64,000 bases of DNA. It comes from Vibrio renipiscarius (GTDB lineage Bacteria; Pseudomonadota; Gammaproteobacteria; Enterobacterales; Vibrionaceae). The notes beneath the pieces are model-generated. The model made no database searches. It saw only the letters and a program-made list of their open reading frames with translations, and was not told the origin of the DNA. The stretch is from contig NZ_JTKH01000013.1 in NCBI RefSeq assembly GCF_000827885.1, positions 30,787 through 94,786 on the forward strand. Reading direction: 5' to 3'. Below, one piece after another: positions 10,225 through 20,400 of this stretch. The position numbers and the translations under genes are program-made. Each line of letters begins with the position of its first letter. Position 1 is the stretch's first letter.

Positions 10225-10342
10225 GTGCGTTTTTTCATCACAAGGAAGAATGTCGTCGTCTCAGGGAGCATCTTTTGTCGTGAATATGTGATCCCCATCG
10301 CTGTGTGAATGAGGGGCGAATAGGCCATCTTGCTCTTGGTGG

Positions 10343-10360
10343 TGTGAGAGATTCGCCATA
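10343..10360 (+). promoter_or_regulatory. candidate VarA/UvrY half-site upstream of csrC
   Basis: TGTGAGAGAT is identical to the left ten bases of the UvrY/GacA-type box TGTGAGAGATCTCTTACA, with a poorly matching right half. It lies about 135-150 bases upstream of the predicted csrC start, similar to the spacing at csrB in this window. Confidence 0.4.
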
Positions 10361-10493
10361 GCGTCACGAGATAAAAAGCAGCCGTTTAGATAAATAAAAA
10401 TAAAATCATTAGCTTAACAACAGCGCTAATAATGAGCTGTCATTTTTTGTGTGCATGGGTTGTTTCAAGTCACGGCTGCAGTAAAGTAGTTCC

Positions 10494-10837
10494 ACTCACA
10501 GGGCGTGGGTTAGGAATTCTAGGCTAGGAAGGTCTCCACGGATGCAAGCAATGAATGCTTGGCAGTCAATAAGGATATTGGGTAGGTAGGATACCTGCTC
10601 AAATAAGGATGGTTGACTCGTCTAACGGTTTAGACAGGGAAACGGATCAGGCTGAGGATTAGCCCAGTAACAGGATGTTGAAAAGGAAAGCCAAAACTCA
10701 TCAGGATGATGGCAAACAACACCTTTTGGCAGGGAAAGCACTAAGAACAAATGGAATTTTGGAGTACAACTTTTTGTACGACTCAGTTTTGCCCTTGTGG
10801 CATTTAGAAAGCGATAGGCCATCTATCGCTTTTTTTA
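10494..10837 (+). ncRNA. csrC: CsrC-type CsrA-sequestering small RNA
   Basis: CsrB-family RNAs bind many copies of the translational regulator CsrA through GGA motifs and so relieve CsrA control. This 344-nt stretch holds no plausible protein and has 15 GGA motifs, many as AGGA or AAGGAT in likely hairpin loops. It ends with a strong hairpin (AAAGCGATAG with CTATCGCTTT) and seven T. A possible promoter is TTGTTT at 10460-10465 and TAAAGT at 10482-10487. The position between engB and yihI matches E. coli csrC between yihA and yihI. The transcript start is inferred. Confidence 0.85.
10808..10837 (+). terminator. csrC intrinsic terminator
   Basis: A 10-bp stem (AAAGCGATAG with CTATCGCTTT), loop GCCAT, then a run of seven T. 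Confidence 0.9.
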
Positions 10838-10935
10838 TCTCTATTTTTTACCAATTTGACGATAAATTGCACAATAGTACTCCACTCTAAGCTGACTTTC
10901 TGGTATGTTTCGCATCCCCGTTTGAGGATGTAAAG

Positions 10936-11574
10936 ATGCACCAATGTCCGCTTTGTCAAAGCAATCACACACATCACTACTTTGAAGACAAACACCGCCA
11001 GTATCTAGAATGCTCGAACTGTGCATTGGTCTTTGTGAATCCAGAGCAGCGATTGGATGCGAAAGCAGAAAAAGCGCATTATGATCTGCACGAAAATAAC
11101 CCGAATGACATGGGTTATCGCCGCTTTTTGTCACGCATGGCAGACCCGATTTGTCAGCGTGTGGCACCTCAATCTCACGGGTTAGATTTTGGTTGTGGGC
11201 CAGGACCAACACTTTCAATAATGTTGGAAGAGCTGGGCCATACCATGAAATTGTACGATATTTACTATCACCCAGAGCGTTCGGTGTTAGCACAACAGTA
11301 CGATTTCGTGACTGCTACAGAAGTGATTGAGCACTTATATGAGCCAGCTCAAGTGTGGCAGCAATGGTTGAATTTAGTTAAGCCCGGTGGCTGGCTTGGT
11401 GTTATGACCAAGATGGTTATCGATGTAGGGGCGTTTGCTCATTGGCATTATAAAAATGATCTCACTCATGTGATCTTTTTTAGCCAGGCAACGTTTGAAT
11501 ACTTGGCAGAGCGGGATAAGCTCGAACTTGAATTTGTAGGAAATGATGTAATTTTACTGAGGAAAGCCCAGTAA
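10936..11574 (+). CDS. class I SAM-dependent methyltransferase with N-terminal zinc ribbon
   Basis: The 212-residue protein has an N-terminal CPLC...CSNC pair that should bind zinc, followed by a Rossmann-type methyltransferase domain with motif I GLDFGCGPGPT. Later come the acidic VTATEVIEHL and a LVKPGGWLGVMTKM segment, typical of the Methyltransf_23 group. The substrate is not recognisable. It is the first gene of an operon with yihI, which starts within its stop codon (TAATG), and a DUF2489 gene. The tight coupling to a ribosome-biogenesis factor hints at an RNA- or ribosome-linked substrate, but this is only inference. Confidence 0.8.
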   Translation: MHQCPLCQSNHTHHYFEDKHRQYLECSNCALVFVNPEQRLDAKAEKAHYDLHENNPNDMGYRRFLSRMADPICQRVAPQSHGLDFGCGPGPTLSIMLEELGHTMKLYDIYYHPERSVLAQQYDFVTATEVIEHLYEPAQVWQQWLNLVKPGGWLGVMTKMVIDVGAFAHWHYKNDLTHVIFFSQATFEYLAERDKLELEFVGNDVILLRKAQ

Positions 11575-12143
11575 TGAGTCGTAGTAAAAAATCTAGAACA
11601 GGCGGCCCTGCTGCTGATGTTATCGTTGTTCGTAACCGTACCCAATCTGATGTTGAAGGTCGTGAACGTAAACGAGACAAAAAACGTAAAGGTTTGAAAA
11701 CGGGTTCGCGTAACGCTGAAACCAAACAAACTAAACAACAGCATTCAGCTCAACAGCGCGATCCTCGCTTAGGCAGCAAGAAGAAAATTCCTCTTATTGT
11801 GACTGAAGTGAAAAAACCAACGAAAGCTGAGCGTCGCGTTAGCGCAGCGCAAGAGCTGGAAATGTTGGAAAATGATGCACAACTTCTTGTTTTGCTTGAT
11901 CGTATCGAAGACGGTGAGAACCTAGGTTCTGGTCTACAGAAGTACGTTGATGAAAAACTGAACCGCATCGAAATGCTGATGAAGCAACTGGGTCTTTACG
12001 AAGAAGACATCGCTGACGATGTTGACGACGAAGAAGAAGAGATGCCAGTACCGGCAACGAAAAAAGTAGCGAAAAAATCGAACTCAGACGAAGATCTTCT
12101 GTCTGAATTTGAATCGTTCGATTTCGACCAATTTAAAGGATAA
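11574..12143 (+). CDS. yihI: YihI, activator of the GTPase Der
   Basis: YihI stimulates GTP hydrolysis by Der (EngA) and thereby modulates 50S assembly. The 189-residue protein shows the expected layout: a highly basic N-terminal half (SRSKKSRTGGPA and runs of KK/RK), then a helical region around LDRIEDGENLGSGLQKYVDEKLNRIEML, and an acidic C-terminus (DDVDDEEEEM, then DLLSEFESFDFDQFKG). The start overlaps the upstream methyltransferase stop. Synteny with csrC and hemN is conserved with E. coli. Confidence 0.9.
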   Translation: MSRSKKSRTGGPAADVIVVRNRTQSDVEGRERKRDKKRKGLKTGSRNAETKQTKQQHSAQQRDPRLGSKKKIPLIVTEVKKPTKAERRVSAAQELEMLENDAQLLVLLDRIEDGENLGSGLQKYVDEKLNRIEMLMKQLGLYEEDIADDVDDEEEEMPVPATKKVAKKSNSDEDLLSEFESFDFDQFKG

Positions 12144-12151
12144 CAGCCAGT

Positions 12152-12640
12152 ATGAATGTAACCTTATTAGCCTTTGTCGGTGGAATTATTATTCTAGGCT
12201 TAGCGTCTTACGCAGGTTACCTTCTGCTCCAGCTGAAGAAGCAAAAGGAATTGCAGCTTAAACATAAAAAGCTAGCGATTGAAAAACGTAACGCGAATAT
12301 CTTTGAAAATGTCACCACACTTTGTATGGCGGGCGTTCAAGGACAATGCGATTTATCAGAAATCAGCATTCGCGTTTACTGCATTATGGATTACGTTCAA
12401 GGCGATGACCGTATTGACTTCGATACGAAGTTTCCGGCTACCGCAGAGCTTTACCATATCGTGAAGGACATGGCGCGTGGTGAAGACCGCCAAGCGCTGC
12501 CAAAACAACAGCGTATGCAACAGAATTTGGCCCGTCAAAAAGCAGAATCTCGCCTGCAAGATGCGATTGTTGATGAATTAAAACAGCTGCAAGAAACTGT
12601 GAAGCCGCTCAACAATCAAATCAATATTCAAATGCTTTAA
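12152..12640 (+). CDS. DUF2489 family membrane-anchored protein
   Basis: This 162-residue protein has one N-terminal transmembrane helix (LLAFVGGIIILGLASYAGYLLLQL) followed by a basic, helical cytosolic part and a conserved region around CMAGVQGQCDLSEISIRVYCIMDY. It matches the DUF2489 family found after yihI in Vibrio relatives; function is unknown. It starts 8 bases after yihI and is probably co-transcribed with it. Confidence 0.75.
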   Translation: MNVTLLAFVGGIIILGLASYAGYLLLQLKKQKELQLKHKKLAIEKRNANIFENVTTLCMAGVQGQCDLSEISIRVYCIMDYVQGDDRIDFDTKFPATAELYHIVKDMARGEDRQALPKQQRMQQNLARQKAESRLQDAIVDELKQLQETVKPLNNQINIQML

Positions 12641-12671
12641 GCCCAACCGGTAGTTTAACCGAACGATAAAT

Positions 12672-12705
12672 CGCGATCACTGGCTCTTAACGGTGAGTGA
12701 TCGCG
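12672..12705. repeat. inverted repeat between DUF2489 gene and hemN
   Basis: Perfect 10-base arms CGCGATCACT and AGTGATCGCG flank a 14-base loop. No T run follows on the plus strand, so it may be a Rho-independent-like stabiliser or operator rather than a terminator. Confidence 0.6.
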
Positions 12706-12827
12706 GTAGCAGTTCTGAGTTTTACTACTCAAAAAACGGTTTGCTTTCGTTTCTCCCGTTTAGGGCTATGGCAAAATGGACCGTTCACATAACCATGACC
12801 TTTCAGTCACAAAGTGGAAATATCACC

Positions 12828-14216
12828 ATGTCGCAGCAAGTAGTCGCAAGCCAACAAATTGTGTGGGATCAAACCGTTCTAGATAAATACAACTATTCTG
12901 GGCCGCGTTACACATCTTACCCAACCGCATTAGAGTTTCATGAAGCTTTTACGGTGGCAGACTATGACATGGCATGCGCAGCATACCCAGATAGACCACT
13001 TTCGCTTTATATCCATATCCCGTTTTGTCATAAGCTTTGTTACTACTGTGGTTGTAATAAGGTGATTACGCGTCATGCGCACAAAGCGGATGAATACTTG
13101 GATGTATTAGAGGCTGAAATCCGCACACGCGCTAGCTTGTTGCAAGGTCGCCGTGTGACACAATTGCATTTTGGTGGTGGTACGCCGACGTTCTTATCCA
13201 AAGCGCAAATCAGCCGTGTAATGGCGATTCTACGTGGTGAATTTGATTTCGATCCAACCTCAGAAATCAGTATTGAAGTAGACCCGCGTGAAATTGAGCT
13301 TGATGTGCTTGATCACCTACGTGGCGAGGGCTTCAACCGTCTTAGCATTGGCGTGCAAGATTTTAATAAAGAAGTACAAAAGCTGGTTAACCGCGAGCAA
13401 GATGAAGATTTCATCATTGCGATGGTTAAGCGCGCTAAAGAGCTCGGTTTTCGTTCGACTAACCTTGATCTGATCTACGGACTGCCAAAGCAGACCAAAG
13501 ATTCTTTTGCTGAAACCCTAAAGCAAGTGCTTGAGATGCAACCCGGTCGTCTATCGGTGTTTAACTACGCTCACATGCCGCAATTGTTTGCTGCCCAGCG
13601 TAAGATTAAAGATGAAGACCTGCCACAAGCGTCTGAAAAAATGCATATCCTGCAAGATACCATCGCGACCTTAACAGGGGCGGGTTATCAGTTTATTGGT
13701 ATGGATCACTTTGCTCTGCCAGAAGATGAACTTGCCGTGGCGCAACGTGAAGGCATTTTGCACCGTAACTTCCAAGGCTATACCACCCAAGGTGAATGTG
13801 ATTTGGTCGGTTTCGGCGTTTCTGCGATTTCCATGATTGGTGATGCGTACGCGCAAAACCAGAAAGAGCTGAAAAAGTACTACGAGCAAGTGAACGATCA
13901 GCGCCATGCCTTATGGAAAGGTGTTTCACTGGATAACGATGATTTGATTCGTCGTGAAGTGATCAAGCAGCTGATTTGCAACTTTAAGCTCGATAAAAAA
14001 TTCATCGAAAAAGAGTTTAAGCTTGAGTTTAACCGTTACTTTGCTCAAGACTTAGATTTGCTGCAAACCTTCATTAATGATGAGCTGGTGGAAGTTGATG
14101 AGAATGAAATTCGCGTGACGCTACGTGGTCGTTTATTGATTCGTAACATCTGTATGTGTTTCGACAAATACCTACGTGACCGTGCTCGTCAGCAGCAATT
14201 CTCTCGTGTGATTTAA
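12828..14216 (+). CDS. hemN: HemN, oxygen-independent coproporphyrinogen III dehydrogenase
   Basis: HemN is a radical SAM enzyme that oxidatively decarboxylates coproporphyrinogen III to protoporphyrinogen IX without oxygen. The cluster motif CHKLCYYCGCN is present, followed by HFGGGTPTFL. I choose ATG 12828 (MSQQVVASQQIVWDQ), with GGA 11 bases upstream, because the family starts just before the WDxxLxxKYNYSGPRYTSYPTA segment. The upstream open frame has no similarity. The product is 462 residues against 457 in E. coli. It ends at a bidirectional terminator shared with ilvY. Confidence 0.95.
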   Translation: MSQQVVASQQIVWDQTVLDKYNYSGPRYTSYPTALEFHEAFTVADYDMACAAYPDRPLSLYIHIPFCHKLCYYCGCNKVITRHAHKADEYLDVLEAEIRTRASLLQGRRVTQLHFGGGTPTFLSKAQISRVMAILRGEFDFDPTSEISIEVDPREIELDVLDHLRGEGFNRLSIGVQDFNKEVQKLVNREQDEDFIIAMVKRAKELGFRSTNLDLIYGLPKQTKDSFAETLKQVLEMQPGRLSVFNYAHMPQLFAAQRKIKDEDLPQASEKMHILQDTIATLTGAGYQFIGMDHFALPEDELAVAQREGILHRNFQGYTTQGECDLVGFGVSAISMIGDAYAQNQKELKKYYEQVNDQRHALWKGVSLDNDDLIRREVIKQLICNFKLDKKFIEKEFKLEFNRYFAQDLDLLQTFINDELVEVDENEIRVTLRGRLLIRNICMCFDKYLRDRARQQQFSRVI

Positions 14217-14240
14217 TCAAGAGAGAACGAATAAAATTTA

Positions 14241-14264
14241 AAAGCCACGCATTTGCGTGGCTTT
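14241..14264. terminator. bidirectional terminator between hemN and ilvY
   Basis: Perfect arms AAAGCCACGCA and TGCGTGGCTTT flank a two-base centre, with A-rich and T-rich sides usable from either direction. It sits between convergent genes. Confidence 0.8.
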
Positions 14265-14269
14265 GTCGT

Positions 14270-15160
14270 TTAAGGCGTTATGAATTTTTCTTGCGCCACT
14301 TTCCACAATGCCTTGATTAGCGGGTTGTCTAATTGCGATCGCTTGCAGCATACGCCAAGTTCAAAAGGGGCAATCGAGGCGACTTTTAAGCGATCGATTT
14401 TATCTCTTACTGGGCTGTTGTTGATCACCACATCTGGCGCAATACCCACGCCGCACCCAAGCGCAACCATGCTCACGATGGCTTCGTGTCCCGAGACTTG
14501 AGCGTAAATGTTGGGCTTAATCTTCATTGCTTTAAACCACGTGTTGGCGCGCTCACGTGCCGTTCCGGCCTCTGGGACGATAAACGGAATCTGACTCCAG
14601 TTAGGCCTTTCTTGTTGTAGCTCTTGCGCAAAATGGCTTACGCCGGCAGGCGCAATGACTGACAGCGGTATCTCACTGATGATCTCAAACTCGACCCTCG
14701 AAGGCAGTTGGCTCGGCATGGCTGAAATCGCAATGTCGGCTTCGTCATTGAGTACCTTATCGATCGCTTGAGCGGGGTCGCCGGTTGAGAGTTTAAATTC
14801 AATAAAGGGATGCTGAAGGCGAAACTCAGAGAGTAACTCAGGCAAGTGGCTATAACTGGCGGTGACGGAACAAAACAGGCGAATTTCGCCCTTAAGTTCT
14901 TTGTTTTGATCGAGGAATTGCACTTGATAATTTTGCCATTCCGCGAGGATGTTCAGCGCTACGGGCAATAATTTTTTACCTGATGGCGTGAGCTCAACGC
15001 TGCGATTGTCTCGCAAAAATAATGCTTGGCCAGATTCCGCTTCCAATTTTTGGATCTGACGACTTAACGCTGAAGGGCTAATGTGCATCGCTGAGGCCGT
15101 CTTAGCAAAGTTTTTACTTTCACATAAGTGAATGAAAAGCTGCAGGCTCTTTATGTTCAT
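14270..15160 (-). CDS. ilvY: IlvY, LysR-type activator of ilvC
   Basis: IlvY senses acetolactate or acetohydroxybutyrate and activates ilvC. The protein has an N-terminal winged helix (MNIKSLQLFIHLCESKNFAKTA then ALSRQIQKLE) and a LysR co-inducer domain. I choose ATG 15160 because the family starts at this point; an upstream ATG adds ten unmatched residues. The product is 296 residues. It is divergent from ilvC with about 140 bases between starts, the classic ilvY-ilvC arrangement, and its operator is expected in that gap. Confidence 0.92.
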   Translation of the reverse strand: MNIKSLQLFIHLCESKNFAKTASAMHISPSALSRQIQKLEAESGQALFLRDNRSVELTPSGKKLLPVALNILAEWQNYQVQFLDQNKELKGEIRLFCSVTASYSHLPELLSEFRLQHPFIEFKLSTGDPAQAIDKVLNDEADIAISAMPSQLPSRVEFEIISEIPLSVIAPAGVSHFAQELQQERPNWSQIPFIVPEAGTARERANTWFKAMKIKPNIYAQVSGHEAIVSMVALGCGVGIAPDVVINNSPVRDKIDRLKVASIAPFELGVCCKRSQLDNPLIKALWKVAQEKFITP

Positions 15161-15187
15161 TTCGTTACGTCCATGTTGCATAAGTTG

Positions 15188-15200
15188 CAATTACTAATTG
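15188..15200. promoter_or_regulatory. candidate IlvY operator palindrome
   Basis: CAATTACTAATTG is a perfect dyad in the ilvY-ilvC gap, with TTGCAATT to its left. It is a plausible LysR-type binding element for divergent control. Confidence 0.45.
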
Positions 15201-15304
15201 TGAATATATCACTTTAAGCAATTTGATGTCTGTTTTAGTATCAGGTCATTCGGTAAGCAAAATTACCGACCCAATGGACATTATTCTTAAAGGAGAGCCC
15301 TACA

Positions 15305-16789
15305 ATGGCTAACTATTTCAACACCCTAAACTTGCGTGAGCAGCTAGACCAACTTGGTCGTTGTCGTTTTATGGACCGTTCAGAGTTTGCAACAGAAGCA
15401 GATTTCTTGAAGGGTAAAAAAGTAGTCATTGTGGGTTGTGGCGCTCAAGGTCTTAACCAAGGCCTTAACATGCGTGACTCTGGCCTAGACGTCGCATACG
15501 CGCTTCGCCAAGCGGCGATTGACGAGCAGCGTCAGTCTTACAAGAATGCGAAAGAGAATGGCTTTGAAGTGGCGAGCTACGAAGCACTCATTCCACAAGC
15601 AGATCTCGTGGTTAACCTCACGCCAGATAAACAACACACCAACGTGGTTGAAACGGTGATGCCGTTGATGAAGCAAGGTGCTGCGCTTGGTTACTCACAT
15701 GGCTTCAACATCGTTGAAGAAGGCATGCAAGTTCGTTCAGACATTACCGTTGTTATGGTTGCACCTAAGTGTCCAGGTACGGAAGTTCGTGAAGAATACA
15801 AACGTGGTTTTGGTGTACCAACGCTGATCGCAGTTCACCCAGAGAACGATCCAAAAGGTGAAGGTTGGGATATCGCGAAAGCATGGGCAGCGGCAACCGG
15901 TGGTCACCGTGCTGGCTGTCTAGAGTCTTCATTCGTTGCGGAAGTAAAATCAGACCTAATGGGTGAGCAAACCATCCTGTGTGGCATGCTGCAAGCGGGT
16001 TCAATTGTTTGTTACGAGAAGATGGTTGCAGAAGGTATCGACCCAGCATACGCCGGTAAACTGCTGCAATTTGGTTGGGAAACCGTAACAGAAGCACTGA
16101 AATTCGGTGGCATCACGCACATGATGGACCGTCTATCAAACCCAGCAAAAATTAAAGCGTTTGAGCTTTCAGAAGAGCTGAAAGATCTGATGCGTCCACT
16201 GTACAACAAGCACATGGATGACATCATCGAAGGCGAGTTTTCTCGCACCATGATGGCCGATTGGGCAAACGATGATGTGAATCTACTAGGTTGGCGCGCA
16301 GAAACCGGTGACACCGCGTTTGAGAACTACCCAGATTCAAATATCCAAATTTCAGAGCAAGAGTACTTTGATAACGGCATCCTAATGGTAGCAATGGTCC
16401 GTGCAGGGGTTGAGCTGGCATTTGAAGCCATGACCGCATCAGGCATCATCGATGAGTCAGCGTACTACGAATCACTGCATGAATTGCCGCTAATCGCCAA
16501 CACGGTTGCGCGTAAGCGTCTATACGAAATGAACGTGGTTATCTCAGATACGGCAGAATACGGTAACTACCTATTTGCGAACGTTGCGACGCCGCTATTG
16601 CGCGAGAAGTTCATGCCATCAGTCAACATTGATGTGATTGGTAAAGGCTTAGGTGAAGAGTCAAACCAAGTCGACAACCAAAAGCTAATTGATGTGAATG
16701 ATGCTATTCGCAACCACCCAGTGGAATACATTGGCGAAGAGTTGCGTGGTTATATGACGGATATGAAGCACATCGCTGTGGGCGGCTAA
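15305..16789 (+). CDS. ilvC: IlvC, ketol-acid reductoisomerase (class II)
   Basis: IlvC catalyses the second common step of isoleucine and valine synthesis, isomerising and reducing 2-acetolactate with NADPH. At 494 residues it is the long, class II form with a duplicated C-terminal domain, as in E. coli. The nucleotide-binding loop is [21 protein letters not shown], and magnesium ligands lie in [26 protein letters not shown] precedes the ATG. Expression is expected to depend on IlvY encoded divergently. Confidence 0.98.
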   Translation: MANYFNTLNLREQLDQLGRCRFMDRSEFATEADFLKGKKVVIVGCGAQGLNQGLNMRDSGLDVAYALRQAAIDEQRQSYKNAKENGFEVASYEALIPQADLVVNLTPDKQHTNVVETVMPLMKQGAALGYSHGFNIVEEGMQVRSDITVVMVAPKCPGTEVREEYKRGFGVPTLIAVHPENDPKGEGWDIAKAWAAATGGHRAGCLESSFVAEVKSDLMGEQTILCGMLQAGSIVCYEKMVAEGIDPAYAGKLLQFGWETVTEALKFGGITHMMDRLSNPAKIKAFELSEELKDLMRPLYNKHMDDIIEGEFSRTMMADWANDDVNLLGWRAETGDTAFENYPDSNIQISEQEYFDNGILMVAMVRAGVELAFEAMTASGIIDESAYYESLHELPLIANTVARKRLYEMNVVISDTAEYGNYLFANVATPLLREKFMPSVNIDVIGKGLGEESNQVDNQKLIDVNDAIRNHPVEYIGEELRGYMTDMKHIAVGG

Positions 16790-16965
16790 TCTCATTGTGT
16801 TAGGGGATAACTTCGTTGTTTGATGTGCTCATTTACTTTCGTAAACTGCGCGCATCATCCTAGAATTTATCGCCTATCCCTGCGAGATGAATGTCGAGAG
16901 GATATTGGCCCGCAGAGCTAAATGTATTCCAGACCGATTTAGGTCAATAAATAAAAACAGCATAC

Positions 16966-17000
16966 AAAAAAGGCTTACTCCAATGGGGTAAGCCTTTTTT
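16966..17000. terminator. bidirectional terminator between ilvC and ubiK
   Basis: A long stem (AAAAAAGGCTTACTCC with GGGGTAAGCCTTTTTT, three-base loop) serves ilvC on the plus strand and ubiK on the minus strand. Confidence 0.88.
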
Positions 17001-17036
17001 ATGTTCTCACGGTTGCGCTATGGCTTTGGCGAGCGA

Positions 17037-17288
17037 TTATTTTTCTGCGATTTTTGCTTCTAGATCAGAAAGTTTCTTTTCCATTTCAGTCAGCTTTTGG
17101 CGAGTACGCAGCAGCACTTGAGTTTGCACATCAAACTCTTCGCGGCTGACTACATCTAGCTTGTTTAGCTGACCTTGGATAACTTGACGAACTTTTTGGT
17201 CAACGTCTGAGCCTAGGTCTTTCACTGGCTGAGGCATTGAATCATGAATTTGTTTTGCGATTTGCTCTAATTTTTTTGGGTCAAACAT
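17037..17288 (-). CDS. ubiK: UbiK (YqiC), ubiquinone biosynthesis accessory factor
   Basis: UbiK is a small coiled-coil protein that helps aerobic ubiquinone synthesis by associating with UbiJ in the Ubi complex. The 83-residue product starts MFDPKKLEQIAKQI and ends in a strong coiled coil (TRQKLTEMEKKLSDLEAKIAEK), matching the BMFP family. AGGAG lies upstream of the ATG. It is a single-gene unit. Confidence 0.9.
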   Translation of the reverse strand: MFDPKKLEQIAKQIHDSMPQPVKDLGSDVDQKVRQVIQGQLNKLDVVSREEFDVQTQVLLRTRQKLTEMEKKLSDLEAKIAEK

Positions 17289-17412
17289 GGGGTGAACACT
17301 CCTGTATCGTTGGTTTCATTTTATGTAATTGATACGCGAAAGTCGCCACTTTGATGGTAAAAAAAGCGAGTCTTTACCCGCAGTCGAATAACATGGTCGC
17401 TATTTAGGGCAT

Positions 17413-17435
17413 AAAAAAGGCCACCGAAGTGGCCT
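17413..17435 (-). terminator. intrinsic terminator of vexAB
   Basis: On the minus strand, AGGCCAC pairs with GTGGCCT around a four-base loop and is followed by T residues, about 20 bases after the vexB stop. Confidence 0.88.
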
Positions 17436-17454
17436 ATAAAACAGTGGTAAGTGC

Positions 17455-20400
17455 TCAGCTGCGGCTGCTAATTTCGCGGCATGCGGCTTTGGCTTCATCC
17501 ACTCGAGCGAGTTTTTCGAGATCTTTATCTTCAACAAAGACCGGTAATGGTTTGTGCTGTTCTGCAAGGTAGCTATAAATAACCGGCAGTACGAACAGGG
17601 TAAACAAAGTACCAATCGCCAGACCGGCAACGATAACAATACCAATACTAAAGCGCTGCTCGGCACCCGCTCCGGATGCGTAGAGCAAGGGCACAAGACC
17701 TGCAATCATTGCCGCTGTCGTCATCAAGATAGGGCGTAGACGCACTTTTGCTGCCTCTTTTACCGCATCAATACGAGATAGCTTATTGTGCAGCTGCTCT
17801 TCCTTGGCAACTTCACAAATCAAGATACCGTGTTTGGTGATCAAACCCACTAAGGTGATTAACCCCACTTGCGAGTAGATATTCATCGTCGCGGTTCCCC
17901 ATGCCAGAGCGATGAGTGCCCCACATATCGCCAACGGTACGGAAACCATGATAACGATTGGGTCTCGTATCGATTCGAACTGAATGGCCAATACCAAGAA
18001 GATGATCGCGAGCGCCAAACCAAAGGTCGCGTACAGCGCGCTTCCTTCTGTTACATACTGACGAGCTTCACCCATGTAATCATGGTTGTAGCCAGACGGT
18101 AGGCTATTTTGCGCCACATCTTCAAACCAATTGATGGCATCGCCCATCGCCACGCCAGGGGCAGGGACGGCGCCAATTGAAGCCGAATTCAATTGGTTGA
18201 AGTGAGGTAGAGCACGAGGGGCTGCAACCACATCAATGGTAATCAAGCTACCTAGAGGAATCGAATTACCATCTGCCGTTCTCAGATAGTAGTTGTTCAT
18301 TGATTCAGGGTTTAGACGCCATTTACGCTCAACTTGAGGGATAACTTCGTATGAACGACCATTGAGGTCGATACGGTTTACGTAGCCATCGGCCATCATG
18401 GTACTTAAGGTGATACCGATATCTTGCATCGTCACACCGTAGGCACCGGCTTTGTCTTTATCGATACTGATTTTCATTGTGGCAGAGCCATAGTTCAAAT
18501 CGAGATCAGAGTAGACAAATAATGGGCTTTTCATCACTTGCGTCAGAACATCGCTGGTAATGGTAAACAAACTTTCAAAGCTGTTTGGTGTGGTAATCAC
18601 AAACTGAATGGGTAAGCCTGAACCGGCCCCTGGTAACTCGGGCATCTGGAATGCAGTGACGGCCATTCCCGGAACACTAGACACTAAATCGCCCACGCGC
18701 TTGGTCACTTCAGCTTGGCTCGCTTCACGTTGGCTCCACGGTTTCAGAGTTGCCAAACCAAATGCTTGGTTAGAATTGGGTACCCCAGTAAATACCTGAG
18801 CATATTCCACTTCAGGTTGGTCGGATAAGATTTTATTCACGTCGTTCATGGTATTTTGAATGTAATCCAAGTTGGCATTCGCTGGGGCGGTGCCCATTAA
18901 TACCACGACGCCTTTATCCTCTGATGGGGCCAGTTCGCTTGGGATAAACGAAAACAGCACAGGCAAGACCGCAAACACGATAAACGCAAAGCCAATCACA
19001 ACAGGACGATGCTTCATGACCGCGCTCAGCATGATGTCATAGCGATTGGTCATTCGTTCCAATATGCCATGCACTTTTTGCTCGAACTTGCTTGGTTTGT
19101 CGGTCGCCTTGAGCATCTTTGAACACATCATTGGCGAGAGCGTTAGTGCGATAATACCTGAGACGAATACCGCCCCTGCAAGGGTGAGTGCGAACTCTGA
19201 AAACAGTGCACCGGTAATCCCTCCCATTAAGGCGATTGGCGCGTATACCGCCCCTAGCGTCAATGTCATGGCGATAACGGGTACTGCGATTTCACGTGTG
19301 CCAATAATCGCCGCGCGAAATGGCGATTCGCCTTCTTTGATATGACGGTCGACGTTTTCTAGAACCACGATCGCATCATCGACCACCAGACCGATGGCCA
19401 ATACCATCGCCAGTAGGGTCATCAAGTTCCAAGAAAAGCCCATGGCCTGCATGACCATTGCGACACCAATCAGAGAGAGTGGGATGGTCACAATCGGAAT
19501 CACAACGGCACGGAACGAACCCAAGAAGAGTGTGATCACCACCAATACAATCAGCGCTGCTTCAAGAATGGTTTTGATTACCTCTTGAATCGATTCGTTG
19601 ATTGCGACGGTAGAGTCGTACATCACGTTCATCTTGATGTTGCTTGGTAGGTTACGCTCAAGTTGAGGTAGCAAGGCAAGGACATCGGCGGCAATGTTGA
19701 TTGGGTTGGCACTTGGCGCGGCATTGATAGCGGCGACTACCGCCTCTTGGCCGTTGGCACTGGCTCGATAAACATCGTGACTTTTCTCTAGCGTCACTTT
19801 AGCAATGTCGCCCAAACGGATCACATTACCTTGGCCTGTTTTCACCACCAGTGCTTTTAGTTCATCGACGTTTGATACTTGCGTATCGGCACTGCCGTTG
19901 TACAACACAAATTCACCGACAGCTTGACCCGTGGCGGATTGGTAGTTGTTGGCACTTAAGACGCCCATAACATCGGTTGCGGTGAGATCAAGCGCGCCCA
20001 TTTTGTACGGATCAAGCCAAACACGCAGTGCGTATTTCATCCCGCCGTACATATCCACTTTTGACACCCCATTAACGGTGAACAATTGAGGATTAATCAC
20101 ACGCTCAAGGTAATCGGTAATCTGGCTCGAAGAGAGCTCATCACTGGTAAAGCCAATATAAAGTACCGCGGTTGTTGAACCGGTCGACATCGTAACGGTT
20201 GGGTCTTCCGCTTCTTTAGGAAGTTGAGATCGCACCGAGTTGGTTTTCGCCAAAATATCAGATAAGGCCGCATTGGGGTCGGTATTGAGCTTCATATTGA
20301 CGGTGATCGTCGATTGGCCCAATACAGACGATGAGGTCATGTAATCAATATTGTCGGCTTGTGCGACGGCTTGCTCCAAAGGTTGGGTAATAAAACCTTG

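Noticed and set aside
10675..10890. 71-codon frame inside csrC
   Set aside because: It spans GGA motifs and the terminator hairpin of an RNA gene; composition is not coding.
10841..11293. 150-codon open frame antisense to the methyltransferase gene
   Set aside because: It overlaps the csrC terminator and the sense gene, which has clear motifs; no independent support.
17400..17705. 101-codon minus-strand frame overlapping the end of vexB
   Set aside because: It is a shifted frame of vexB extending over its terminator.
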